Below, in pieces: positions 54,871-64,000 of a stretch of DNA of 64,000 bases. Position numbers and translations under genes: made by a program. Source of the stretch: Mycolicibacterium aichiense (GTDB lineage: Bacteria; Actinomycetota; Actinomycetes; Mycobacteriales; Mycobacteriaceae); contig NZ_AP022561.1 of NCBI RefSeq assembly GCF_010726245.1, positions 1,302,001 through 1,366,000 on the forward strand, given 5' to 3'. How positions within the stretch are numbered: the stretch's first letter is position 1; every line of letters starts with the position of its first letter. The notes beneath the pieces were generated by a model that made no database searches, was not told the origin of the DNA, and was given only the letters and a program-made list of their open reading frames with translations.

Positions 54871-55499
54871 CCACTACTCTCGCGCATGTGAAGAGTCCTC
54901 GGGTGCCCTATCCCGAGGCCTCTCGCGCGCTGCTGCGGGACTCGGTCCTCGATGCGATGCGCGAGGAACTGCTGACCAAGGACTGGTCCGCGATCACCCT
55001 GTCCGACGTGGCGCGTACCGCCGGGGTCAGCCGCCAGACCATCTACAACGAGTTCGGCTCCCGGCAGGGTCTGGCCCAGGGGTACGCGATCCGGCTGGCC
55101 GACCGCCTGGTGGATGCGATCGGGACGGCGATCAGCTCCAACGTCGGCGACGTTCTGGCCGCCTTCACCGAAGGCTTCCGGGTGTTTTTCACCGAATCAG
55201 CCGCCGATCCGCTGGTGATCTCATTGCTGACGGGTGTCGCCAAACCTGACCTGCTGCAGATGATCACCACCGACAGCGCGCCGATCATCACCCGCGCCTC
55301 GGCCAAGCTGACCGAGGCCTTCATGAACAGCTGGGTCAGCGCCAGCGAGGCCGACTCGGGGGTACTGGCCCGGGCGATCGTGCGCCTGGCGATGAGCTAC
55401 GTGTCGATGCCGCCCGAGGCCGACCACGATGTGGCCTTAGACCTGGCCCGATTGATGACGCCGTTCGCCGAACGCTACGGTGTAATCGATATTCCTTAG
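54867..55499 (+). CDS. TetR-family regulator of the alkB operon
   Basis: This 210-residue protein has a helix-turn-helix ([22 protein letters not shown], about residues 38-60) and a C-terminal ligand pocket. It is the fourth gene of the alkB operon (Rv3249c position, the AlkX type), so it probably represses its own operon by binding the dyad at 53169-53192 and is released by fatty acids or alkane products (inference). Confidence 0.9.
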   Translation: MTTTLAHVKSPRVPYPEASRALLRDSVLDAMREELLTKDWSAITLSDVARTAGVSRQTIYNEFGSRQGLAQGYAIRLADRLVDAIGTAISSNVGDVLAAFTEGFRVFFTESAADPLVISLLTGVAKPDLLQMITTDSAPIITRASAKLTEAFMNSWVSASEADSGVLARAIVRLAMSYVSMPPEADHDVALDLARLMTPFAERYGVIDIP

Positions 55500-55554
55500 C
55501 TGTCAGAGCGCTCCAAGCGCCTGTCCCGCGAGCCCGCAGGCTGAGGGTGTCGCC

Positions 55555-55573
55555 AGCGCGCGTATCGCGCGCT
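55555..55573 (+). promoter_or_regulatory. hairpin in the sahH leader
   Basis: AGCGCGCG-TAT-CGCGCGCT is an 8-bp perfect stem with a 3-nt loop, 33 nt before the sahH ATG. Two smaller stems lie upstream (55508-55520 GCGC pair, and AGCC-CGCA-GGCT at 55531-55542). It could be a cis-regulatory leader or a tetR terminator; no T-run follows. Confidence 0.4.
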
Positions 55574-55605
55574 CACCGGCAATGACGAACGAAAAGGGGC
55601 TCTAC

Positions 55606-57066
<1,461 letters not shown>

Positions 57067-57074
57067 GTTTCTCT

Positions 57075-57138
57075 GCGCCGAGTGTGCGCGTAGATCGCGA
57101 TCTCGCCTCAGATCTCGATCTGCGCGCACGCTCGGCGC
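57075..57138. repeat. 29-bp-stem inverted repeat / terminator after sahH
   Basis: The first 29 nt (57075-57103) and the last 29 nt (57110-57138) are reverse complements with only 3 mismatches, around a 6-nt loop. It occupies almost the whole gap between the convergent sahH and tetR genes, so it can stop transcripts from both sides. The size is far above a normal terminator and resembles dispersed palindromic units. Confidence 0.7.
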
Positions 57139-57140
57139 TG

Positions 57141-57707
57141 TCATGTCAGGCGTTCGGCGCGCAGCCCATGCACCAGCAGTCCGACCATCTTCCGCGCGTC
57201 GTAGCGTTCATCGTCGCTGCCGATACACAGATTGCCGATGGCGCGCAGAAATCCCAGTGGTTCGATCCCGGGTTCGATTTCACCAGCGGCAGCTGCCGCC
57301 TCGAGCAGCGTCGTGCACACCGGAACCAATCGATCGATGAAGTAGGCGTGCAACGTGTCGAAGCGTGCGCTGTCGGACTGAAGTGCCGCCGCCAGGCCGT
57401 GTTTGGTCACCAGAAAGTCGACGAATTGGTCGATCCACGCTGTCAGTGCGGCGTGCGGTGACGTGTTGCTTTCGAGCAGGTCGGCGCCGGCAGCGGCGCA
57501 GGCCTCGACCTGGTGCTCGTACACAGCGATGATCAGGTCGGCGCGGGTGGGGAAGTGCCGGTAGATCGTGCCCATCCCGACCCCGGCACGGGCCGCGATA
57601 TCGCGGACCGGGGCGTCCACGCCCGATGCGACGAACGCTGCCGCGGCCGCTTCGAGAAGGTTCTGTGCATTCCGCCGGGCGTCGGCTCGTTTGCGCTCCG
57701 CCGCCAT
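57141..57707 (-). CDS. TetR-family transcriptional regulator
   Basis: This protein of about 188 residues has an N-terminal helix-turn-helix (PVRDIAARAGVGMGTIYRHFP) and a C-terminal SBP/TetR_C-like domain. The second ATG is used because GAGGAG lies 6 nt upstream. It is divergent from the LLM oxidoreductase gene, with a double operator between them, so it probably represses both. The pair is inserted between sahH and tmk relative to recalled M. tuberculosis order. Confidence 0.9.
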   Translation of the reverse strand: MAAERKRADARRNAQNLLEAAAAAFVASGVDAPVRDIAARAGVGMGTIYRHFPTRADLIIAVYEHQVEACAAAGADLLESNTSPHAALTAWIDQFVDFLVTKHGLAAALQSDSARFDTLHAYFIDRLVPVCTTLLEAAAAAGEIEPGIEPLGFLRAIGNLCIGSDDERYDARKMVGLLVHGLRAERLT

Positions 57708-57733
57708 CGGCATCTCCTCATCCGGTTGCTAAG

Positions 57734-57773
57734 CGGAACAGCGCTCCGTATGGTGAAAAGGAGCGGCGTTCCG
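57734..57773. promoter_or_regulatory. paired TetR operator between tetR and LLM genes
   Basis: CGGAACAGCGCTCC (57734-57747) and GGAGCGGCGTTCCG (57760-57773) are inverted copies matching at 12 of 14 positions, 12 nt apart. Each is itself a partial dyad (GGAAC/GCTCC and GGAGC/GTTCC). They flank the start region of both divergent genes. Confidence 0.6.
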
Positions 57774-57804
57774 TTTAACAGTATGGCAGAACCGGGAGGA
57801 CTCG

Positions 57805-58677
57805 ATGGGCAATGATCACGCGCGGTTCGGCATCATGACCGCACCCCAGCAGGTCGGCTACCACGACATTGCGAGGGTGTGGCGCGAGGCCGATTCCGTT
57901 CCTGAGATCGAACATGCCTGGCTGTTCGACCACCTTTTTCCTATCGCCGGTGACCCCGGCGGCCCCATCTTCGAGGGGTGGACTCTCTTGTCGGCACTGG
58001 CGGCGCAGACGCAGCGACTGCGGCTTGGACTTCTGGTCACCAGCAACCGATTTCGCCCGCCGGCGGTGTTGGCCAAGATCGCGACGACGGTCGACATCGT
58101 CTCGGACGGTCGCCTCGATTTCGGCATCGGTGCGGGATCGCGGCCGTCGCATCCGGCTGCCCGCCGCGAATACGACGCTCATGGGCTGCCCTACAACGAC
58201 GCCGATCACGCGGTCGCCGCACTCTCTGAGGCGTGCACCGTCATCCGCCGATTGTGGACATCGAAGGAGCCCTTCGACTTCGACGGGGACGTCATCAAAG
58301 TTCAAGGCGCGTATGGCAATCCGAAGCCGAAGCAGCGCCCGCATCCGCCGATTCTGATCGGTGGACAGGCCACTGCGACACTGCGGGTCGTCGCCGAACA
58401 CGCGAACATCTGGAACTTTTCCGGGACTGACGTCACCGAGGGAACTCGTCGCAGCGCGATGCTCGACGGGTTCTGCGCCGAAATCGGCCGCGACCCGGCA
58501 ACGATCGAACGCTCGATAACCGTCGGCGTCGACTATGACGACCCTGCTGCAACTCGCTCGGCGATCAGGCAGCGACTCGACGCGGGGTTCACCCACCTCA
58601 TCCTGATGGTGCCCGCGCCGTATCCGGCCGGTGTCATGCGGTGGGTGGCAGACGAGCTCATCGCCGCTCGGGCATGA
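57805..58677 (+). CDS. LLM-class (luciferase-like) oxidoreductase, possibly F420-dependent
   Basis: This 290-residue TIM-barrel flavin/F420 enzyme has the conserved AWLFDHLFPI, LRLGLLVTSNRFRPP, LDFGIGAGSR and HPPILIGG segments. Mycobacterial members use F420H2 or FMNH2; the cofactor cannot be fixed by eye, though fbiA/fbiB lie in the same window. GGGAGG stands 6 nt before the ATG. Its stop overlaps the tmk start (ATGA), so a xenobiotic-type gene drives part of tmk expression. Confidence 0.88.
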   Translation: MGNDHARFGIMTAPQQVGYHDIARVWREADSVPEIEHAWLFDHLFPIAGDPGGPIFEGWTLLSALAAQTQRLRLGLLVTSNRFRPPAVLAKIATTVDIVSDGRLDFGIGAGSRPSHPAARREYDAHGLPYNDADHAVAALSEACTVIRRLWTSKEPFDFDGDVIKVQGAYGNPKPKQRPHPPILIGGQATATLRVVAEHANIWNFSGTDVTEGTRRSAMLDGFCAEIGRDPATIERSITVGVDYDDPAATRSAIRQRLDAGFTHLILMVPAPYPAGVMRWVADELIAARA

Positions 58678-59315
58678 TGGCGGCCGTGCTCATCGTCATC
58701 GAGGGACTCGACGGGGCCGGTAAACGGACGCTGACTGCCGGAGTTCAGCGCGCCCTGGCAGCCGACGGCAAGTCGGTCACCACACTGGCCTTCCCCCGCT
58801 ACGGCCAGTCGATCCACGCCGACCTCGCCAGCGAGGCGCTGCACGGTCACCACGGCGACCTGGCCTCGTCGGTGTATGCGATGGCGACGCTGTTCGCCCT
58901 CGACCGGGCCGGGGCTATCGACCAGATCGCCGACCTGCGTCGTCGCCACGATGTGGTGATCCTGGATCGCTACGTCGCGTCCAACGCGGCGTACAGCGCG
59001 GCCCGTCTGCATCAGGACGCCTCCGGTGAGGCGGTGTCGTGGGTGGGCGAACTCGAGTACGGCCGGTTCGCCCTGCCCAAACCCGACCGTCAGATCCTGC
59101 TCGACGCGTCGGTCGAGTTGGCTGCCGAGCGGGCCAGGCAACGGGCTCAGCAGGAGGTCGACCGGGCCCGCGACGCCTATGAGCGCGACGACGGACTGCA
59201 GCGCCGGACGGGTGCGGTGTATGCCGAATTGGGTGCCGCTAACTGGGGTGGACCCTGGTCGATCGTCGCTCCGAACGTCGATCCGGCGGCGTTGGCGGCC
59301 TCGCTGCTCGGTTAG
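58674..59315 (+). CDS. tmk: thymidylate kinase
   Basis: This 213-residue enzyme has P-loop EGLDGAGKRT, the DR(Y/H) motif LDRYVASNAAYSAAR and a LID region with arginines (QQEVDRARDAYERDD). It phosphorylates dTMP to dTDP. The Lys-Arg-Thr P-loop is the same as recalled for the M. tuberculosis enzyme. Two ATGs overlap the LLM stop; either may be used. Confidence 0.94.
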   Translation: MMAAVLIVIEGLDGAGKRTLTAGVQRALAADGKSVTTLAFPRYGQSIHADLASEALHGHHGDLASSVYAMATLFALDRAGAIDQIADLRRRHDVVILDRYVASNAAYSAARLHQDASGEAVSWVGELEYGRFALPKPDRQILLDASVELAAERARQRAQQEVDRARDAYERDDGLQRRTGAVYAELGAANWGGPWSIVAPNVDPAALAASLLG

Positions 59316-59335
59316 AGGACCCCACGCAGCGGAAA

Positions 59336-59375
59336 TGTCGCAACTCGCCCGTGTGGTAGCCGGGGTTTGTCGCAA
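59336..59375 (+). promoter_or_regulatory. direct repeats in the mtrA promoter region
   Basis: TGTCGCAA occurs at 59336-59343 and again at 59368-59375, 32 bp apart (about three helical turns on one face), just upstream of mtrA. OmpR-type regulators bind direct repeats, and known MtrA sites contain GTCAC-like repeats, so autoregulation is possible. Confidence 0.4.
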
Positions 59376-59387
59376 TTCGGTGACACC

Positions 59388-60074
59388 ATGGACACCATGA
59401 GGCAAAGGATTCTCGTAGTCGACGACGACCCATCGCTGGCCGAGATGCTCACCATCGTGTTGCGTGGCGAGGGTTTCGACACCGCGGTCATCGGCGACGG
59501 TTCGCAGGCGCTGACGGCCGTGCGTGAGCTACGCCCCGATCTGGTGTTGTTGGACCTCATGTTGCCCGGCATGAACGGCATCGATGTGTGCCGGGTGCTG
59601 CGCGCGGACTCCGGCGTGCCGATCGTCATGCTCACCGCCAAGACCGACACGGTGGACGTGGTGCTCGGCCTGGAGTCGGGTGCCGACGACTACGTGATGA
59701 AGCCGTTCAAGCCCAAGGAGCTGGTGGCGCGCGTTCGTGCCCGGCTGCGGCGCAACGAGGACGAGCCGGCCGAGATGCTCTCGATCGCCGACATCGACAT
59801 CGACGTGCCTGCGCACAAGGTCACTCGGGAGGGTGAGCAGATTTCGCTGACCCCCTTGGAGTTCGACCTCCTGGTGGCGCTGGCACGCAAACCGCGCCAG
59901 GTGTTTACTCGAGATGTGCTGCTCGAACAGGTGTGGGGATATCGCCACCCCGCGGACACCCGTTTGGTGAACGTGCATGTCCAGCGGTTGCGGGCGAAGG
60001 TCGAGAAGGACCCGGAGAACCCGCAGGTGGTGCTGACCGTTCGAGGAGTGGGTTACAAGGCCGGACCGCCGTGA
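59388..60074 (+). CDS. mtrA: response regulator MtrA
   Basis: This 228-residue OmpR-type regulator has a receiver domain with the phospho-aspartate in [11 protein letters not shown], Thr/Lys switch residues ([14 protein letters not shown]) and a C-terminal winged helix ([19 protein letters not shown]). It is essential in mycobacteria and controls replication, division and wall genes. The ATG (MDTMRQR) matches the known protein. It is 25 nt from mtrB. Confidence 0.97.
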   Translation: MDTMRQRILVVDDDPSLAEMLTIVLRGEGFDTAVIGDGSQALTAVRELRPDLVLLDLMLPGMNGIDVCRVLRADSGVPIVMLTAKTDTVDVVLGLESGADDYVMKPFKPKELVARVRARLRRNEDEPAEMLSIADIDIDVPAHKVTREGEQISLTPLEFDLLVALARKPRQVFTRDVLLEQVWGYRHPADTRLVNVHVQRLRAKVEKDPENPQVVLTVRGVGYKAGPP

Positions 60075-60099
60075 TCCGCGCGGAGGAGCGCCGCAGGTG

Positions 60100-61767
60100 A
60101 TGTTCGGCTCGAGGCGGCGCATCCGCGGTCCGTGGGGACGCTCGGGTCCCCTGGTTCGGGGTACGAGTGCGCTGAGTCGAGCACTGGGGTTGATCTGGCG
60201 CCGGTCGCTGCAGTTACGAGTGGTCGTGCTCACGCTGGGCTTGTCGGCCGCGGTGATCGTGGCCCTGGGCTTCGTACTCACCAGCCAAATCACCAACCGG
60301 GTGCTCGACGTCAAGGTCCACGCCGCGACCGAGGAATTGGACCGGGCGCGCAATACGGTCAGCGGAACGGTCAGTGGCGAAGAGGCGCGGTCGCTGGACA
60401 GCAGCCTGCAATTGGCGCGAAACACCCTGATCTCCAAGACCGGCCAGTCCTCCGGTGCGGCGCTGGCCGGCACGTTCGACGCGGTTCTGATGGTCCCCGG
60501 CGACGGGCCGCGGGCGGCCACCGCCGCGGGCCCGGTCGACCAGATCCCGAAGTCGTTGCGCGACTTCGTCAAAGCGGGCCAGGTCAGCTACCAGTACTCG
60601 ACGGTGCGCACCGACGCATTCAGCGGCCCGGCGCTGTTGATCGGTACGCCGGCACCGTCACGCGTACCGAATCTCGAGCTCTACCTGATCTTCCCGCTCA
60701 ACAACGAAGAAAATACGATCACTCTGGTGCGTGGCACCATGGCCACCGGCGGGTTGGTCCTGCTGGTCCTGCTGGCCGGGATCGCGCTGCTGGTATCGCG
60801 CCAGGTGGTGCTGCCGGTGCGTTCGGCATCGCGGATCGCCGAACGCTTCGCTGAGGGCCATCTTTCCGAGCGGATGCCGGTGCGCGGCGAGGACGACATG
60901 GCCCGGCTGGCGGTGTCGTTCAACGATATGGCCGAGAGCCTGCAGCGTCAGATCACCAACCTCGAGGAGTTCGGTAATCTGCAGCGCCGCTTCACCTCCG
61001 ACGTCAGCCACGAGCTGCGCACCCCGCTGACCACGGTGCGGATGGCGGCTGATCTGATCCACGACCATTCCGAGGAACTGGACCCGGCGCTGCGCCGGTC
61101 GACCGAGTTGATGGTCAACGAGCTCGACCGATTCGAAACCCTGCTCAACGATCTTCTCGAGATCTCCCGCCACGACGCCGGCGTCGCCGAACTCTCGGTC
61201 GAGGCGGTCGACTTGCGCTCCACGGTCAACAGCGCGCTCGGCAACGTCGGGCATCTGGCCGACGAGGCCGGTATCGAGCTGATGGTCAACCTGCCGGACA
61301 GCGAGGTAATCGCCGAGGTCGATGCCCGCCGCGTCGAGCGCATCCTGCGCAACCTGATCGCCAACGCGATCGACCATGCCGAGCGCAAGCCGGTCCACAT
61401 TCGGATGGCCGCCGACGAGGACACCGTCGCCGTCACCGTCCGCGACTTCGGTGTCGGCTTGCGTCCGGGCGAGGAGAAGCTGGTGTTCAGCCGATTCTGG
61501 CGTTCGGACCCCTCCCGCGTGCGTCGGTCCGGCGGAACAGGATTGGGCCTCGCGATCAGTATCGAGGATGCCCGGTTGCACCAGGGCCGGCTCGAGGCGT
61601 GGGGCGAACCCGGCAAGGGTGCCTGCTTCCGGCTGACCCTTCCGCTGGTTCGCGGCCACAAGGTCACCACCAGTCCGTTGCCGCTCAAACCCGTTGCCGC
61701 AGAACGTGATGGTCGTAAGGACTCGCGTCAGGTCCGGCATCGGGAGCCGGCGGGGGAGAGCGTGTGA
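60100..61767 (+). CDS. mtrB: sensor histidine kinase MtrB
   Basis: The kinase is about 555 residues with two membrane helices (about 40-60 and 205-230) flanking an extracellular sensor, a HAMP domain, HisKA with SHELRTPL and HATPase with N-box [10 protein letters not shown] and GTGLGLAIS. It phosphorylates MtrA. A GTG immediately precedes the ATG. It overlaps lpqB by 4 nt, and LpqB is known to modulate MtrB. Confidence 0.97.
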   Translation: MFGSRRRIRGPWGRSGPLVRGTSALSRALGLIWRRSLQLRVVVLTLGLSAAVIVALGFVLTSQITNRVLDVKVHAATEELDRARNTVSGTVSGEEARSLDSSLQLARNTLISKTGQSSGAALAGTFDAVLMVPGDGPRAATAAGPVDQIPKSLRDFVKAGQVSYQYSTVRTDAFSGPALLIGTPAPSRVPNLELYLIFPLNNEENTITLVRGTMATGGLVLLVLLAGIALLVSRQVVLPVRSASRIAERFAEGHLSERMPVRGEDDMARLAVSFNDMAESLQRQITNLEEFGNLQRRFTSDVSHELRTPLTTVRMAADLIHDHSEELDPALRRSTELMVNELDRFETLLNDLLEISRHDAGVAELSVEAVDLRSTVNSALGNVGHLADEAGIELMVNLPDSEVIAEVDARRVERILRNLIANAIDHAERKPVHIRMAADEDTVAVTVRDFGVGLRPGEEKLVFSRFWRSDPSRVRRSGGTGLGLAISIEDARLHQGRLEAWGEPGKGACFRLTLPLVRGHKVTTSPLPLKPVAAERDGRKDSRQVRHREPAGESV

Positions 61768-63527
61768 GACGCCGGCTGCTGGCCTTGTTGCTGGCCGGGC
61801 TGGTCGCGATATTGAGCGGATGTGCCGGGGTGCCGAATTCCTCTGCGCCGCAGGCGATCGGCACCGTCGAACGGCCCCAGCCCAAGAGTCTGCCCAAACC
61901 GACTCCCGGGATGGACCCTGACCAGCTGCTGCGGGAATTCCTCAAGGCAACCGCCGATCCCGCCAATCGGCATCTGGCGGCGCGGCAATTCCTGACCGCT
62001 TCGGCCTCCAGCGGCTGGGACGACCAGGGCAGTGCGCTGCTGATCGACAACGTCGTGTTCGTCGAAACCCGCTCCACTGAACGGGTTGCGGTGACGATGA
62101 AGGCCGACATGCTCGGCTCGCTGTCCGATGTGGGCGTCTTCGAAACCGCCGAGGGGCAACTGCCCGATCCGGGTCCGCTGGAGTTGGTTCAGACGCCTGA
62201 CGGTTGGCGGATCAACAAGTTGCCCAACGGAGTGTTTTTGGACTGGCAGCAGTTCCAGGCCACCTACAAGCGCAACACGCTCTATTTCGTCGACCCGACC
62301 GGCAAGACCGTCGTTCCCGATCCGCGCTACGTGGCGGTGTCCGACGCCGACCAGCTGGCCACCGAGTTGCTCAACAAACTGATCGCCGGGCCGCGGCCCG
62401 AGATGGCCCGCACGGTGCGCAACCTGCTGGGACCGGTGAAGATGATGGGTCCGGTGACCCGGGCCGACGGCGGCAAGACGGGTATCGGTCGCGGTTACGG
62501 CGGAGCGAAGGTCGATCTGGAGAATTTGACCACCACCGATCCGCACAGCCGGCAATTGCTTGCCGCCCAGATCATTTGGACATTGGCGCGAGCCGACATC
62601 AAGGGCCCGTACGTGATCAACGCCGACGGCGCTGCTCTCGACGACCGGTTCGCCGACGGCTGGGACACCACCGATGTGGCGGCCACCGATCCGGGTGCGG
62701 TCGACGGCGCCGCGGCAGGTGTGCATGCGCTGATCCGCGGATCGCTGGTGTCACTGGACGGGCAGCGGGCGACACCGGTGCCAGGATCATTCGGCCAGAT
62801 GAACGATCAGGTGTCGGCCGCCCTGTCGCGGACCGGCCAGGCGATCGCCTCGGTGACGGTGCAGCGGCCGGGCGCGCCGGACATGGCCTCCTCGGTGTGG
62901 ATCGGCCCGAACGGTGGAGTGGCAGCGAAAGCCACCGATGCGAGGTCGTTGACGCGACCGTCCTGGGCGCTGGACGACGCCGTGTGGGTGGTGGTGGACG
63001 GCAACAGCGTCGTACGGGTGATCCAGGAGCAGGCGTCCGGGCAGCCCGCCCGGATCCCGGTGGACTCCGCGGCGGTGGTGTCCCAATTCCCCGGTGCGAT
63101 AGCCGAATTGCAGCTCTCTCGGGACAGCACCCGGGCTGCGATGGTGGTCAACGGGCAAGTGATTCTGGCGAATGTGGAGCAGACCCCGGCCGGGGAGTTC
63201 GCGCTGACCTATCCGCGGCGGCTCGGTTTCGGGCTGGGGTCGTCCGTGGTTTCGCTGTCGTGGCGCACCGGTGACGACATCGTCGTCACCCGAACCGATG
63301 CCGCGCACCCGGTGTCGTACGTGAATATCGACGGGGTGAACTCCGACGGGCCGAACGGCAACATCGTGATGCCGGTGACCGCGGTCGCGGCCAACCCGGC
63401 GGCGGTGTACGTGTCCGACAGTCGGGGAGTGCTGCAGCTGTCGGGTAACAGTGCCGAGAACAGTCAATCCTGGTCGGACGTACGGCCTTTCCTGACCCCC
63501 GGCGCGGTGCCGGTGCTGCCCGGCTGA
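61764..63527 (+). CDS. lpqB: lipoprotein LpqB, MtrAB accessory factor
   Basis: This 587-residue protein has a lipoprotein signal with lipobox LSGC (Cys about 20), a GerMN-like region (about 190-330) and a C-terminal beta-propeller-like domain. It sits on the outer membrane face, binds the MtrB extracellular domain and affects MtrA phosphorylation. The GTG overlaps the mtrB stop. Confidence 0.95.
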   Translation: MRRRLLALLLAGLVAILSGCAGVPNSSAPQAIGTVERPQPKSLPKPTPGMDPDQLLREFLKATADPANRHLAARQFLTASASSGWDDQGSALLIDNVVFVETRSTERVAVTMKADMLGSLSDVGVFETAEGQLPDPGPLELVQTPDGWRINKLPNGVFLDWQQFQATYKRNTLYFVDPTGKTVVPDPRYVAVSDADQLATELLNKLIAGPRPEMARTVRNLLGPVKMMGPVTRADGGKTGIGRGYGGAKVDLENLTTTDPHSRQLLAAQIIWTLARADIKGPYVINADGAALDDRFADGWDTTDVAATDPGAVDGAAAGVHALIRGSLVSLDGQRATPVPGSFGQMNDQVSAALSRTGQAIASVTVQRPGAPDMASSVWIGPNGGVAAKATDARSLTRPSWALDDAVWVVVDGNSVVRVIQEQASGQPARIPVDSAAVVSQFPGAIAELQLSRDSTRAAMVVNGQVILANVEQTPAGEFALTYPRRLGFGLGSSVVSLSWRTGDDIVVTRTDAAHPVSYVNIDGVNSDGPNGNIVMPVTAVAANPAAVYVSDSRGVLQLSGNSAENSQSWSDVRPFLTPGAVPVLPG

Positions 63528-63538
63528 GAGGAGATCTG

Positions 63539-64000
63539 GTGCCTGGACCTGTGCTACCCGGCGTGATACGTCAAATCGGTTACATCGTGCAGGATTTCGA
63601 CGCCGCACTAGCGACCTGGCTGGACCTCGGCGTGGGCCCGTTCTATGTGCTGCGCGGTATCGAGCAGACCGGGATCTACCGCGGCCAGGAGTGCACGGTG
63701 AAGCTGACGCTGGGCCTGGCCAACAGTGGCGACATGCAGATCGAGGTCATCCACCAGGACAACGATGCGCCGTCGATCTACTCGGAGTTCACCTCGGCGG
63801 GCGGGGACGGCTTCCACCAGCTGGCCTATTGGGCGCAGGACTACGACGCCGCGTTGGCGGCCGGGCAGGCCGCAGGCTGGCCGGTGGTGTGGTCGGGTGG
63901 CGAGCCGGGCACGGCCCGCTATGCGTACTTCGAACCCCCACCCGGCACGGCGGCGACCATCATCGAGTTGATGGAGCTCACCCCCGCGACGATCGGGATG
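63539..64000 (+). CDS. VOC/glyoxalase-family protein (3' partial)
   Basis: The GTG after AGAGGAG opens a frame that runs to the window end (154 codons). It starts VPGPVLPGVIRQIGYIVQDF, with two beta-alpha-beta-beta-beta repeats visible (CTVKLTLGLANSGDMQIEV and FHQLAYWAQDYDAALAAG, then YAYFEPPPGT), typical of the VOC superfamily. Substrate unknown. It lies 11 nt after lpqB and may be co-transcribed; from memory this gene is not at that place in M. tuberculosis. Confidence 0.82.
   Translation, partial: MPGPVLPGVIRQIGYIVQDFDAALATWLDLGVGPFYVLRGIEQTGIYRGQECTVKLTLGLANSGDMQIEVIHQDNDAPSIYSEFTSAGGDGFHQLAYWAQDYDAALAAGQAAGWPVVWSGGEPGTARYAYFEPPPGTAATIIELMELTPATIGM

Noticed and set aside
55500..55605. 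Canonical SAH or SAM riboswitch before sahH
   Set aside because: I could not align the leader to the conserved core of either class by eye; reported only as a structured leader.

Overview
The window is GC-rich actinobacterial DNA and almost certainly comes from a mycobacterium, probably a fast-growing or environmental Mycolicibacterium-type species. The gene order from about 11 kb to the right edge follows, from memory, the M. tuberculosis stretch Rv3293 (pcd) down to Rv3244c (lpqB). It includes lysine aminotransferase lat, rsbW-sigF, accA3, accD5-accE5, purK-purE, the arabinogalactan-linker genes rmlD-wbbL with an LCP ligase, fbiA-fbiB (coenzyme F420), whiB2, manB-manA, alkB-rubA-rubB, sahH, tmk and mtrA-mtrB-lpqB. 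No tRNA, rRNA, CRISPR array, transposase, phage gene or insertion sequence was recognised.

Layout. 1-6 kb: a partial cyclase-type AAA ATPase, a free-standing methylmalonyl-type polyketide acyltransferase domain, and a large LuxR (LAL) regulator. 6-11 kb: a P450 / FAD reductase / 3Fe-4S ferredoxin operon, with an epoxide hydrolase, a TetR regulator and a SnoaL-like protein. 11-16 kb: a lysine catabolism block (hglS-pcd divergent from lrpA, then lat). 16-23 kb: a stress island around sigF. It holds a PknH_C lipoprotein, a SAP protein, a small acidic protein, a FAD-Rieske oxidoreductase, a glycosyltransferase, topoisomerase IB, rsbW-sigF and a STAS protein, with four good matches to the mycobacterial SigF promoter (GTTT-N15/17-GGGTA). 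23-30 kb: acyl-CoA carboxylase subunits with sulfur-transfer and housekeeping genes. 30-36 kb: purine synthesis, an acyl-CoA dehydrogenase, birA and a lower-GC hypothetical gene. 36-50 kb: envelope sugar and linker biosynthesis, F420 synthesis, whiB2 and the mannose pathway. 50-57 kb: a flavin monooxygenase, an amino acid permease, the alkane hydroxylase operon with its TetR gene and a strong operator, and sahH. 57-64 kb: a TetR/luciferase-like oxidoreductase pair inserted between sahH and tmk, then mtrA-mtrB-lpqB and a partial VOC protein.

How the genes work together. Many neighbours are joined by 4-nt ATGA/GTGA overlaps, indicating translational coupling: hglS-pcd, rmlD-wbbL-manC, fbiA-fbiB-NUDIX, alkB-rubA-rubB-tetR, manB-tobH, mtrB-lpqB. 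The observations most worth following are the concentration of SigF-type promoters next to sigF itself, including a leaderless FAD-Rieske gene; the placement of a 2-oxoadipate decarboxylase (HglS/DUF1338) with Lat and Pcd; the orphan AT domain with its LAL regulator and a perfect 20-bp palindrome; a near-perfect LexA box before whiB2; and a 24-bp operator over the alkB promoter. Assignments to M. tuberculosis orthologues rest on recalled sequence and synteny, not on a search.
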